NCBI RefSeq assembly: GCF_000471645.3
Contig: NZ_AWGA01000036.1
Location: forward strand, 1 to 38,071
From: Candidatus Schmidhempelia bombi str. Bimp
GTDB lineage: Bacteria > Pseudomonadota > Gammaproteobacteria > Enterobacterales > Orbaceae
Length of the DNA: 38,071 nt
Direction: 5' to 3'
The translations under genes were made by a program, and so were the position numbers. Below, piece by piece: positions 1 to 8,199 of this stretch. Every line of letters starts with the position of its first letter. Positions within the stretch are counted from its first letter, which is position 1. The notes below the pieces were generated by a model that ran no database searches, was not told the DNA's origin, and worked only from the letters and a program-made list of their open reading frames with translations.

Positions 1-27
1 TTTGGTACCAAAAAGTGTGGACATACC
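1..27. repeat. Half of a palindromic repeat at the window edge
   Basis: Bases 1-12 (TTTGGTACCAAA) are a perfect palindrome, and bases 10-27 continue as AAAAAGTGTGGACATACC. This looks like the centre and right arm of a longer hairpin whose left arm lies outside the window. The same core (TTTTTGG, loop, AAAAAGTGTG-ACATA) forms a complete 17-bp hairpin at 17431-17470, and the outer 12 bases recur inverted at 37370-37381. It may be a dispersed palindromic element. The AAAAAGTGTGGACA core also loosely resembles IS3-family terminal repeats, which I cannot test here. Confidence 0.45.
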
Positions 28-231
28 AATCTTTTAGACTGAAATCTCCCATATTTGCGATTCTAGCATTTTTACAAGATTGAGAGTTCCTATCTACTTC
101 ACCATCACGACATTTTTTCAGAAAGGCTTTACGTTCATCTCTATTATCTTCCCAATACTTAACGGTTTTAACATCATCACCGCAACCATATAAAAAAGCA
201 GTTAAAGGTATTAAAAATAATAATTTTTCAT
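1..231 (-). pseudogene. EexN-like lipoprotein, frameshifted near its start, 3' end cut by window
   Basis: An ATG at 231-229 is preceded by a good ribosome site (AAGGA, 7 bases upstream), but that frame stops after six codons. One frame over, translation reads KKLLFLIPLTAFLYGCG, a lipoprotein signal with a lipobox cysteine. It continues with DDVKTVKYWEDNRDERKAFL and a Cys-rich tail to base 1. Adding one A to the A5 run after the ATG would restore MKKLLFLIP. The lipobox followed by D-V-x-T-V-x-Y-W-x-x-N and spaced cysteines resembles EexN-family entry-exclusion lipoproteins, which sit in the envelope of cells carrying conjugative elements and block redundant transfer. The family call is from memory of the motif and is moderate. 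The final residues overlap the palindromic repeat at the window edge, so the true C-terminus may be altered. The gene could be a decayed remnant, a slippage-controlled gene or a sequencing error. Confidence 0.5.
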
Positions 232-440
232 AGTTTATTCCTTAAATAAATTTATCAGTTAAAGCTATATTAATTGTATTTTCAATAGTTAAACCCAATT
301 ATTTATACAGATCAATTGACGTCTATTGCTCGGTGTGGGCGATCAAAAATAAAATAAGTATAGTGAGTTATTGATTTTGTGTTTTATTTAGTGAATTATC
401 TATAGTAATTAAGTGAGAATTTATTTTAATATATTTTGAT

Positions 441-610
441 GATAAAAAGAGGAAGGAGGAAAATCAGCAAACACTCCCTCTTTTTCTGAAAATAGTCATA
501 ACAAAATCCATTAACAGAATGCGCTGATGTGTGAGCACCATATTAGAATTTATAGTTAAAAACATAACAAATATTTCTAAGTGCTATTCTGGACTGATTT
601 TTAGCGCAAC
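441..610 (-). ncRNA. Candidate DRT3-type structured RNA downstream of the tandem RT genes
   Basis: This non-coding stretch follows the second RT gene directly and ends in a rho-independent terminator. Reading the minus strand, CAGAAT-AGCAC (591-581) pairs perfectly with GTGCT (538-534) and ATTCTG (520-515). The 13-base bulge between those two partners contains CACACA (533-528) and AGCGC (525-521). AGCGC is perfectly complementary to GCGCT (607-603), just after the RT stop codon, which would make a pseudoknot. AAAATCAG (601-594) is also complementary to CTGATTTT (467-460) in the terminator loop. The nonamer TTTGTTATG occurs twice (571-563 and 505-497). A single-stranded AC repeat held by helices is what would be expected of a DRT3 template RNA. 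The 5' end is not visible and may lie inside the RT gene. Pairings were found by eye and not folded computationally. Confidence 0.55.
444..485 (-). terminator. Rho-independent terminator of the RT operon/ncRNA
   Basis: On the minus strand AAAAAGAGG (485-477) pairs with CCTCTTTTT (452-444). An inner GAG/CTC pairing follows after a 3-base bulge, and the 3' arm carries its own T run. The inverted A-stem-T structure could also terminate in the plus direction. Confidence 0.65.
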
Positions 611-2686
611 TTAGTATACCTCTCTAGAGTATTTCACGTAAAGTTCTTTTAAAAAGTCAAAATTACTCCAGATAGTAAACCATTGTTGGATTTTTTTATG
701 TTTTTTAAAATTACACATGTTGGCCAATACTGATGCATCAGTAATTCCATATTTATTTTTCAATAGTTCTTCTTTTATATTTATATCTACATAGGGGCAA
801 GATAATATATCCATCAAAAGCAATATTGATTCAGAGTCTCTCCTATTTTTGTTTTTAATTATTTTATTTTTAATTGAATTAACAACAATACTGCGTAGTT
901 GTTTATATTTTTTCTTATCTTTTATATAAAACAAAATAGTAATTAAAGCAAAGTAGCTTAGATGCAAATTTTCATTTTGACTAAGATCGATATTAAAGTA
1001 GGAAGCGAGTCTTAATTCTGAAAATGAATATTCTTTCCCTAATTCTGCAACACTTAATAATAAATAAATTGTTTCTATATGCGTATGTTTTTTTATCCGG
1101 TTTGCGTCTAGAACTATACAAATATTTTCATATAAAAAATGCTCAATTATATTTTGGTTTTCTTTATTCAGATTTGATTTTTTTACAAAAAATAGTACCT
1201 TACCTATAATTCTAGATAATCTTATTGTTGGGCTAACTTGAGGGTTGATTGTATACACAAAGAAAGTAAAATTTAAAATATTTCTTATAGATAAAATCAA
1301 ATTTTCTTGCTTTTTATGTTGTAAACTTACTTTATTATATTTTTTTAAAATTAATTCTATTTTTCGTTCAATTATGGAAAGTGTATAGTTTAATATGTTT
1401 TTATACTCTACATTACTTTCTTTGAGGATTATTTTAAAATCACGAATAAGGGTATCATTATTAATATATATATTTCCTTTTGTAGTTTTTTCTTCAAGCA
1501 AATTTAAATTATCATTTTCAACTGTTTCTAACTTAAACTCTAATCTTTCATTTAAAATTGAAGATATTTTTGTTTTTGCTATGGACATTTCAGTAATGAT
1601 AGGTTTTTGATAATCAATCAATTTGGATGTGTTGAGATTTAATTTATATTTGCGAATATTATCTTGAATCGTTTGTATTAAAATTTCCTTATGACTATTA
1701 TTGTTATAAAATACAAAGTAATCATCAATATAACGGAAAATATTATAATTAACACCTTCGATCAGTCCATTATCCATCAAATTTTGTTTTATATTTAAAT
1801 CGATGGATTGTAGTATTATTTCAGCAAATATTCTTGAGATTTCTGGACCAATAATTATTCCATTAGTTTCATTATAGTTACTTTCTTGCATTAATTTATC
1901 AAATGCACCAGCAAAAGTTTTAGTACTCAAAGATATTGCTTGTTTAGTTTGTTTAAATCCATTAATAGCCCAAGAAATTGAGTGTGTATAAATGCTGTCA
2001 AAACATTTAGATATGTCTAATTTCATTAAATTATTATATTTTTTCTCTTGTTCATGAAATAATGAAGAATCATAGAATGCGTGAATGTTACTTACATCTC
2101 TATAAACAAAAAAAGATCTCAAGTTCTCAGGCTCTTCTTCATCTAATTCTAAATTGGAATATGTATCATCAACTAGTTGGTTATAATGAGTTCTATCTTT
2201 ATGAAAAATATATTGTGCAACTTTAACTGGTTTGCGGATAGAAAAAGAACTTAGTGAACAATAATAAATGATTAATTCTTTATATCTTTCATAAAAATCA
2301 ATAATAATTAATTGTGTTAGGGGATGAGGAATTGATAATTCACGGAATATATTGCTATGATGAGTTATTTTGAAATTATAAGGTATTGTATCACTATTAA
2401 ATTTTTTATCCTCCTTTGCATAAATACGAATGTTTCCAATTTTTTCTAAAGTGGAGTCAATTTTTAAGTTAAATAAAATTTTTATTAAATAATCTAAGGC
2501 ATCAGAACCATGAATATTTATCCAACTTATTTTCTTAATGCCATTAGTATTTTCAAATTTTATTCTGTTTTTTAAGATAAAATCATAGAAGTTTTTATTA
2601 TTAAATATTATTGGAACTTCGAATGGAAGAGTATCTGACAATATACATCTTTCTTTTTTATATTTTAATTTTATAAATTTATTCAT
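611..2686 (-). CDS. Reverse transcriptase, second gene of a DRT3-like antiphage pair (Drt3b/UG8-like?)
   Basis: A 691-residue protein with a complete RT palm. Motif A is KLDISKCFDSIYTHS near residue 225, a motif-B-like segment is GIIIGPEISRIFAEI near 278, and the catalytic motif C is FRYIDDYFVFY near 320. About 340 residues follow the palm; they are helical, Lys/Leu/Ile-rich and lack any nuclease signature I recognise. A long alpha-helical C-terminus is typical of defence-associated 'unknown group' RTs. The ATG overlaps the stop of the upstream RT by 4 bases (ATGA), so the two are translationally coupled. The gene is much more AT-rich than the core genes after 5500, a sign of transfer. Tandem RTs are the mark of DRT3; assigning this longer one to Drt3b/UG8 rests on gene order and length and is tentative. 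Group II intron and retron RTs are unlikely: no intron RNA is visible and motif C is not YADD. Confidence 0.7.
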   Translation of the reverse strand: MNKFIKLKYKKERCILSDTLPFEVPIIFNNKNFYDFILKNRIKFENTNGIKKISWINIHGSDALDYLIKILFNLKIDSTLEKIGNIRIYAKEDKKFNSDTIPYNFKITHHSNIFRELSIPHPLTQLIIIDFYERYKELIIYYCSLSSFSIRKPVKVAQYIFHKDRTHYNQLVDDTYSNLELDEEEPENLRSFFVYRDVSNIHAFYDSSLFHEQEKKYNNLMKLDISKCFDSIYTHSISWAINGFKQTKQAISLSTKTFAGAFDKLMQESNYNETNGIIIGPEISRIFAEIILQSIDLNIKQNLMDNGLIEGVNYNIFRYIDDYFVFYNNNSHKEILIQTIQDNIRKYKLNLNTSKLIDYQKPIITEMSIAKTKISSILNERLEFKLETVENDNLNLLEEKTTKGNIYINNDTLIRDFKIILKESNVEYKNILNYTLSIIERKIELILKKYNKVSLQHKKQENLILSIRNILNFTFFVYTINPQVSPTIRLSRIIGKVLFFVKKSNLNKENQNIIEHFLYENICIVLDANRIKKHTHIETIYLLLSVAELGKEYSFSELRLASYFNIDLSQNENLHLSYFALITILFYIKDKKKYKQLRSIVVNSIKNKIIKNKNRRDSESILLLMDILSCPYVDINIKEELLKNKYGITDASVLANMCNFKKHKKIQQWFTIWSNFDFLKELYVKYSREVY

Positions 2687-4032
2687 ACACTATACTTCCA
2701 TAACTGTTGGATTTCTTTTATAAATTTTTGAGGAAAATTAACATAGATTTTTTCTTCAAATCCTATTTTAAAAGAAAATGATGTTAGCTGAGTTTGAAGA
2801 GATGGATTATTAATTGAATTTACTTTATTTTGTAAGTAGATATCTAAATCACTTAGTTGAGAATAATCTGTAATAAACTGATTAGAAAAATAAATACCAG
2901 TCATTACATTTTTTTTGTTATGAACTAAACGAGTATTTGATGTTAAATAACGTAATCTACTTTTTAACATGATATTTGCTTTATTAGGACATTTTTTAAA
3001 TTGTCTAGAATAAGATCGAAAACATAGTTCTATTTTTTGTATATAATTATCGTATCTCTTTTGTGTTAAGTTTATTTTTTCTAAATTTCCATTTTTTATG
3101 TGAAATGTATAACCAAGATAGTCGAATGTTTTATTCATATTATCTTTAATAACAACTTTTTTATGATTATTTAGTTTCAGTTGCTTTTTTTTAAGCTGGT
3201 CATTTATTATTCCAAGATATTCTTTTTCAATGTTTTTTATTGACATATCACTTGCTGGATTGAAAACAATAATAATATCATCTACATAACGGGAGTAATA
3301 TGAACATTCAGGGTGAGTTTTAAAGAAATCATCAAAACTTTTCATGTAATGTTCAGCTAAATAAGCACTTAATCCAATACCCCTTGGAATACCTATTTTA
3401 TTAGCATATTTTTTTTCTAAACATTCAAATATATAACATATAGTTTTTTTTGTTTGCAGGGATAATTTAGGATCATCTTTGATAGTTTGGATAACATCAA
3501 CTCTGGAAATACTTTCATAAAAAGATGAAATATCTATTTTGAATGTCATTTTAGGAAAACCATTCGATAAAATAATTTTTAGTTGTGATAACAAAAAATT
3601 TCGATTGGCTTGTTTAATAGCATATAAATTTTTTAAATTAAATTGCAATTGTTTAAGTAGAAAAAATATTTCAGGAGTATCGGTATTAGCTGTATAAATA
3701 TCTTTTCCTTTCAATTTATTATGACTTAGAGATATCTCATAATTATTTGATAATATATTTAGGCTAATTAATTCTAATCTTTTTACTAATAGTTCCTCCT
3801 TTTCTTTTTCAAATTCCTTTTTGATTTTTCTATAATACTTTAATGCGATCAATTTACCAAAATCATGTTTGTTCATTCTCAGATAATTTTTAATTTTCTT
3901 TTTTATATAACTTATTTTTTCTGTAAGAATAACGACATCAGGGAAATAAATTTTTTCGAGGTTATTACCTTTTCTATATTCTAGATCATATAATTTTCTA
4001 ATGTTTTTTTCAGAAAATGATTGTTTTATCAT
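2683..4032 (-). CDS. Reverse transcriptase, first gene of a DRT3-like antiphage pair (Drt3a/UG3-like?)
   Basis: A 449-residue protein with a full set of RT motifs. Motif A is FKIDISSFYESIS near residue 165, motif B is GIPRGIGLSAYLAEHYM near 215, motif C is YYSRYVDDIIIVF near 247, and motif E is FDYLGYTFHI near 305. A basic N-terminal region of about 110 residues and a short thumb-like C-terminus flank the palm. The catalytic aspartates are intact, so activity is expected. The ATG has an AAGGA ribosome site 8 bases upstream. The gene is followed by a second, different RT with a 4-base overlap and then by a candidate structured RNA, an arrangement known for DRT3 defence systems (two RTs plus ncRNA) that protect against phage by making DNA. 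It lies beside an integrase remnant, which fits arrival on a mobile island. The subfamily assignment is by gene order only. Confidence 0.7.
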   Translation of the reverse strand: MIKQSFSEKNIRKLYDLEYRKGNNLEKIYFPDVVILTEKISYIKKKIKNYLRMNKHDFGKLIALKYYRKIKKEFEKEKEELLVKRLELISLNILSNNYEISLSHNKLKGKDIYTANTDTPEIFFLLKQLQFNLKNLYAIKQANRNFLLSQLKIILSNGFPKMTFKIDISSFYESISRVDVIQTIKDDPKLSLQTKKTICYIFECLEKKYANKIGIPRGIGLSAYLAEHYMKSFDDFFKTHPECSYYSRYVDDIIIVFNPASDMSIKNIEKEYLGIINDQLKKKQLKLNNHKKVVIKDNMNKTFDYLGYTFHIKNGNLEKINLTQKRYDNYIQKIELCFRSYSRQFKKCPNKANIMLKSRLRYLTSNTRLVHNKKNVMTGIYFSNQFITDYSQLSDLDIYLQNKVNSINNPSLQTQLTSFSFKIGFEEKIYVNFPQKFIKEIQQLWKYSV

Positions 4033-4184
4033 ATGTAAATCCTTAACTAATCTTAAAAGAGAAGTTTAAGTTTTTATTGAAAAGTTTTGTTGTTCTAACT
4101 AAAGCCTAAGATTATTCCAAGCGATAAAAGGCAAGCTTATCAAACAGGTTAGATTTAAGCAACTTTCATACATGATGTAATTTT

Positions 4185-4200
4185 GGATATTTTAATATCC
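4185..4200. promoter_or_regulatory. Perfect inverted repeat upstream of the RT operon
   Basis: GGATATT-TT-AATATCC has two perfect 7-base arms, about 155 bases upstream of the first RT start codon. The size and symmetry suit a dimeric repressor operator, but no regulator gene is adjacent. An extended AT-rich palindrome could also arise by chance in DNA of this composition. Confidence 0.3.
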
Positions 4201-4314
4201 TAAATTCAATTTCCATAAACTTTATACAAATATAATATATTTTCTCATGTGTATTAACCGTGAACTTTTTAATATTAATTCACCGTCACTACACAATCGA
4301 AAAATTAGCACTAT

Positions 4315-4361
4315 AACTTGTTTTAAGCTGCGCTCCGCACTCAAGTTGTAATAATTTTTTT
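4315..4361 (+). terminator. Stem-loop followed by T-run (possible terminator)
   Basis: AACTTG (4315-4320) pairs with CAAGTT (4342-4347). It encloses a second small hairpin, TGCG-CTC-CGCA (4329-4339), the only GC-rich spot in the region. A run of T follows from 4354. It reads as a rightward terminator, yet no rightward gene precedes it inside the island, so it may be left over from a lost gene. Confidence 0.35.
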
Positions 4362-4765
4362 TATTTTATTTTTTAAGACCTAAGCTACTTATAAAATAAA
4401 TTTTAACTAAGATTCGTGAGATTACTTTTTCAAAAAAAGTATTTTTTTACATAAAATTAATAAGGGAATGAATAAAGGGATTTATTTATTCTGAATTATG
4501 ACAAATTCAATGATAATAAGGGGGTGCTTACACTAATTCAACTCCAGTCAGCCTACCACCTAAATAAAAATAACCAATATAATCAACAAGATACAAAATA
4601 AAGCTACTGTTTGTTTATACATAAAACCGACTTAGAATAGACTATGTCAGGAAATGAAAATGTACGTGAAGTGCACGTGAACCTTTCAATGGTTCTTTCT
4701 ACTCACCCCCAACAGTTCACATCAAAAAATTCAACATAAAATAATTCTAAAAAATTTATTTTCAC

Positions 4766-5287
4766 TCATCTAATAAGATTAATAATATTTTGCCTTGTCA
4801 CATCTGTTGCGGATTGATTATCTAAAACTTGTATAGGATCAGCGTGTAATGTTTTTCTAATTTCATTTTTGACCTTTAAGCTTTAATTACTCTTTTTATT
4901 ACTTTACTATCTTTAGTATGGTGTTCTTGGATATATTTCGTTAAATATAAATCAATCATTTTCTTAATGGTAAATTTGGATTTATTTTCTTGTGCTTTTT
5001 TAAGCTGTAGCTCATTAATTTTTTGTTGTTCTCATGGTTTTCTAGGACAATATCCACTTTTTCGAATTTTTCAACGCTTGTCATTGTGCACAATCTTCAG
5101 CTAATTGCATTTGTGGAAAATAACCAATAGTCATTTCAACTAATTTACCATCCGTTCTTCGGTATCTGTATATAAATCGTTTTTTACCCGTTTTTGGACA
5201 CGCAACTCTTAAACCACGATTTTCATTGCGATCGGGTGGTACTTTACTATTCGGCTTTAGTTTTACTATAGCTTGATGAGATAACAC
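4766..5287 (-). pseudogene. Remnant of a P4-type tyrosine integrase (multiple frameshifts, catalytic domain lost)
   Basis: The first segment, from a GTG at 5287 to a stop at 5081, reads MLSHQAIVKLKPNSKVPP then a Lys/Arg-rich stretch ending GYFPQMQLAEDCAQ. This matches the N-terminal arm-binding (DUF4102-type) domain of P4-like integrases. Downstream in a shifted frame comes KFTIKKMIDLYLTKYIQEHH (about 5000-4940), typical of the core-binding domain. In a third frame comes KNEIRKTLHADPIQVLDNQS, then ATDVTRQNI, ending at a TGA at 4768-4766. Together they cover roughly the first 170 residues of a protein that is normally about 400. The catalytic R-H-R-H-Y domain is absent. The remnant faces away from mutS and marks the likely edge of an integrated island. 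No tRNA or clear attachment repeat is visible next to it. Confidence 0.75.
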
Positions 5288-5524
5288 TTTTGATCACCAT
5301 TTGCCATAAAATAGCCCTCTGCGATGAACTAATAATCAGTTATAATAAACGGATGATAACTATTATTTTATAACTAAATTATAATATACCATTCATACTA
5401 GTTATACTTTTAGTTACATTAATGATTAAGAATTAATTAGATTTTATGAGTTAAAATGATACTTAATGAGACTGATTAAATTTATTAATATATTGAAATA
5501 TTAACAAAAAACGCAAATAACACT

Positions 5525-8092
5525 ATGAATGATAACGTAAATTTAGATAACCATACTCCAATGATGCAGCAATACCTAAAACTTAAAGCCCAGCACCAGG
5601 ATATTTTGTTGTTTTATCGTATGGGGGATTTTTATGAATTATTTTACGATGATGCCAAAAAAGCGTCGCAATTGTTAGATATTTCACTAACTAAACGTGG
5701 GGCTTCCGCTGGGGAACCGATACCTATGGCTGGTATTCCCTATCACGCTGTCGATAACTATTTGGCAAAATTAATTTCTCTTGGTGAGTCGGTGGCTATT
5801 TGCGAACAAGTTGGCGATCCGGCAACCAGTAAGGGTCCTGTTGAACGTAAAGTAGTCCGTATTGTGACGCCAGGTACCGTTAGCGATGAGTCGTTGTTGG
5901 AAGAAAAACGTGATAACCTTTTAGCCGCATTATATCAAGATAAAACTGGCTTTGGTTATGCAACATTAGATATTAGCTCTGGGCGCTTTGATATCTTTGA
6001 ATGCACTGATCGTGAGACACTACAAGCTGAGTTACAACGTACTGATCCTGTTGAGTTACTTCATATTGAAAACTTTATTGATATGGATTTAATTGCTCAG
6101 CGTCATGGTTTGCGTCGTCGTCCAAGTTGGGAATTTGAACTCGATACGGCCCGTCAGCAACTGAATTTGCAATTTGGCACCCGTGATTTAACGGGATTTG
6201 GCGTTGAAAATGATACCAAAGCCTTAAGAGCAGCGGGTTGTTTATTGCAATATGTGAAAGATACCCAACGTACCGCTTTGCCACATATTGTGCGGTTAAG
6301 TAAATCATCTTTGGATGAATGTGTGGTGTTGGATGCGGCAACCCGACGTAATTTAGAGATTACTGAGAATTTAAGCGGTGGTTCCGATAATACGTTAGCC
6401 GCAATTTTAGATAAAACAAAGACGGCGATGGGTAGCCGTATGTTAAAACGTTGGTTACATTCCCCTATTAGAGATCAACACATCTTAACCAATCGCCAAG
6501 CGTCAATTAATGAACTGCAACTCTTAGTCAGTGTATTACAACCCTTATTACGTAAAATTGGTGATATTGAGCGTGTTTTAGCTAGACTCGCGCTCAGAAC
6601 AGCAAAGCCACGTGATTTTGCACGTATTCGTGATGCTTATCAGATCTTACCAAAACTACATGAACTATTAGCGCATGTGGAAAGTCCACATTTATTACAA
6701 TTAAAGAATACCATCAATCAATTTGATCAAATTGCTGAATTACTTACTCAAGCTATTATTGAATCACCACCAGTTTTAATTCGAGATGGTGGTGTTATTG
6801 CTACTGGTTATCATGAAGAACTCGATGAGCTACGCTTACTGGCGGATGGCGCTAGCCACTATCTTGAACAGTTAGAAATCCGTGAACGTACGACCCATAA
6901 TATTGATACATTGAAAATTGGCTTTAATGCCGTACATGGCTATTATATTCAAGTGAGTCGAGGGCAAAGTCATTTAGTCCCTATCCACTATACTCGACGC
7001 CAAACCTTAAAAAATGCTGAGCGTTATATTATTCCTGAATTAAAAGAGTATGAAGATAAAGTATTAACCTCTAAGGGTAAAGCCTTAGCATTAGAAAAAA
7101 CCTTATATGATGAATTATTTGATCTGTTATTGCCATCATTAGGACCAATGCAAGCCAGCGCTACGGCACTTGCGGAACTGGATGTGTTAACGAATTTAGC
7201 AGAACGTGCTTATACACTTAATTATACCTGTCCACATCTCACCGATAAACCGGGTATTCATATTGTTGAAGGACGCCACCCTGTTGTTGAGCAAGTCATA
7301 TCTGAACCATTTATAGCCAATCCCGTTAAATTGTTTCCAGAACGACGTATGCTAATTATTACAGGTCCTAATATGGGAGGGAAAAGTACCTATATGCGTC
7401 AAACAGCGTTAATTGTATTATTGGCGTATATTGGCAGTTTTGTTCCTGCGGCACAAGCGGAGATTGGCCCTATTGATCGTATCTTTACCCGTATTGGTGC
7501 TTCGGATGATTTAGCCTCTGGTCGTTCAACGTTTATGGTAGAAATGACAGAGACCGCGAATATTTTACATAATGCTACCGATAAAAGTTTAGTACTAATG
7601 GATGAAATTGGACGGGGTACCTCCACTTATGATGGCTTATCCCTTGCTTGGGCCTGTGCTGAAAGTTTGAGTAAAAATATTAAGGCCATGACCTTATTTG
7701 CAACGCATTATTTTGAGTTGACTCAACTTCCAGATCAATTAATAGGCGTACATAATGTACACTTAGATGCAGTGGAACATGATAATACCATTGCATTTAT
7801 GCATACGGTACAAGAAGGCGCTGCTAGTAAAAGTTATGGCATTGCAGTAGCTGGATTAGCAGGGGTTCCCCAGCCAGTACTTAAGCGTGCAAAACAGAAA
7901 TTGCGTGAGCTTGAACATTTATCTAAGCAAGCTAGTGCAAGTCAAGTTGATAAATCGCAATTAACGCTATTGGATGATGTTGAACCTTCCGAGGTTGAGA
8001 AAGTATTGGCCAACATTGATCCAGATAGCTTAACACCGAAAGCGGCACTAGAGCAGCTCTATTATCTGAAGTCATTACTTTCTTCATCATAA
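5525..8092 (+). CDS. mutS: DNA mismatch repair ATPase MutS
   Basis: An 855-residue protein, essentially the length of E. coli MutS. It binds base mismatches and small loops as a dimer and recruits MutL for strand-directed repair. The N-terminal domain carries the mismatch-wedge motif GDFYELF with Phe36 and Glu38. The P-loop GPNMGGKST lies at 614-622, followed by the ST-rich loop ([10 protein letters not shown]), Walker B ([16 protein letters not shown]) and the ATHYFEL switch motif. All ATPase residues look intact. The start matches the family ([15 protein letters not shown] shortly after Met1), although no good ribosome site is visible. It stands alone and shares a bidirectional terminator with the convergent gene downstream. 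The AT-rich island abuts its 5' side, so its promoter lies within the roughly 240 bases after the integrase stump. Confidence 0.98.
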   Translation: MNDNVNLDNHTPMMQQYLKLKAQHQDILLFYRMGDFYELFYDDAKKASQLLDISLTKRGASAGEPIPMAGIPYHAVDNYLAKLISLGESVAICEQVGDPATSKGPVERKVVRIVTPGTVSDESLLEEKRDNLLAALYQDKTGFGYATLDISSGRFDIFECTDRETLQAELQRTDPVELLHIENFIDMDLIAQRHGLRRRPSWEFELDTARQQLNLQFGTRDLTGFGVENDTKALRAAGCLLQYVKDTQRTALPHIVRLSKSSLDECVVLDAATRRNLEITENLSGGSDNTLAAILDKTKTAMGSRMLKRWLHSPIRDQHILTNRQASINELQLLVSVLQPLLRKIGDIERVLARLALRTAKPRDFARIRDAYQILPKLHELLAHVESPHLLQLKNTINQFDQIAELLTQAIIESPPVLIRDGGVIATGYHEELDELRLLADGASHYLEQLEIRERTTHNIDTLKIGFNAVHGYYIQVSRGQSHLVPIHYTRRQTLKNAERYIIPELKEYEDKVLTSKGKALALEKTLYDELFDLLLPSLGPMQASATALAELDVLTNLAERAYTLNYTCPHLTDKPGIHIVEGRHPVVEQVISEPFIANPVKLFPERRMLIITGPNMGGKSTYMRQTALIVLLAYIGSFVPAAQAEIGPIDRIFTRIGASDDLASGRSTFMVEMTETANILHNATDKSLVLMDEIGRGTSTYDGLSLAWACAESLSKNIKAMTLFATHYFELTQLPDQLIGVHNVHLDAVEHDNTIAFMHTVQEGAASKSYGIAVAGLAGVPQPVLKRAKQKLRELEHLSKQASASQVDKSQLTLLDDVEPSEVEKVLANIDPDSLTPKAALEQLYYLKSLLSSS

Positions 8093-8106
8093 TATGTTGT
8101 TTAAAT

Positions 8107-8137
8107 AAAAAGCGTGAAATAAACCCTCACGCTTTTT
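8107..8137. terminator. Bidirectional terminator between mutS and the DUF4432 gene
   Basis: AAAAAGCGTGA (8107-8117) and TCACGCTTTTT (8127-8137) are perfect 11-base arms with a 9-base loop. T runs flank it on both strands, and it sits between two convergent genes. Confidence 0.9.
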
Positions 8138-8199
8138 ATTTTAATCCTAAAGTATCAAACCAATTGAGAACAATATTTTCCCCTTATCATTAATGATGA

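Larger units (their letters stand above)
4033..4765. other. Long AT-rich intergenic region of the island
   Basis: No credible gene lies in these 733 bases. They must hold the promoter of the RT operon, transcribed leftward; I see no strong -35/-10 pair. Two structured sites are listed separately (4185-4200 and 4315-4347). Near 4662-4680 there is a short direct repeat, ACGTGAA-gtgc-ACGTGAA. Confidence 0.5.

Noticed and set aside
611-4032. Group II intron maturases or a retron
   Set aside because: There are two different RTs in an overlapping operon, motif C is YIDD and YVDD rather than the YADD usual for group II maturases, and no intron domain V or retron msr/msd layout was seen.
5288-5524. 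tRNA gene or att site next to the integrase stump
   Set aside because: No cloverleaf or CCA end was found and no clear direct repeat matches the far side of the island.
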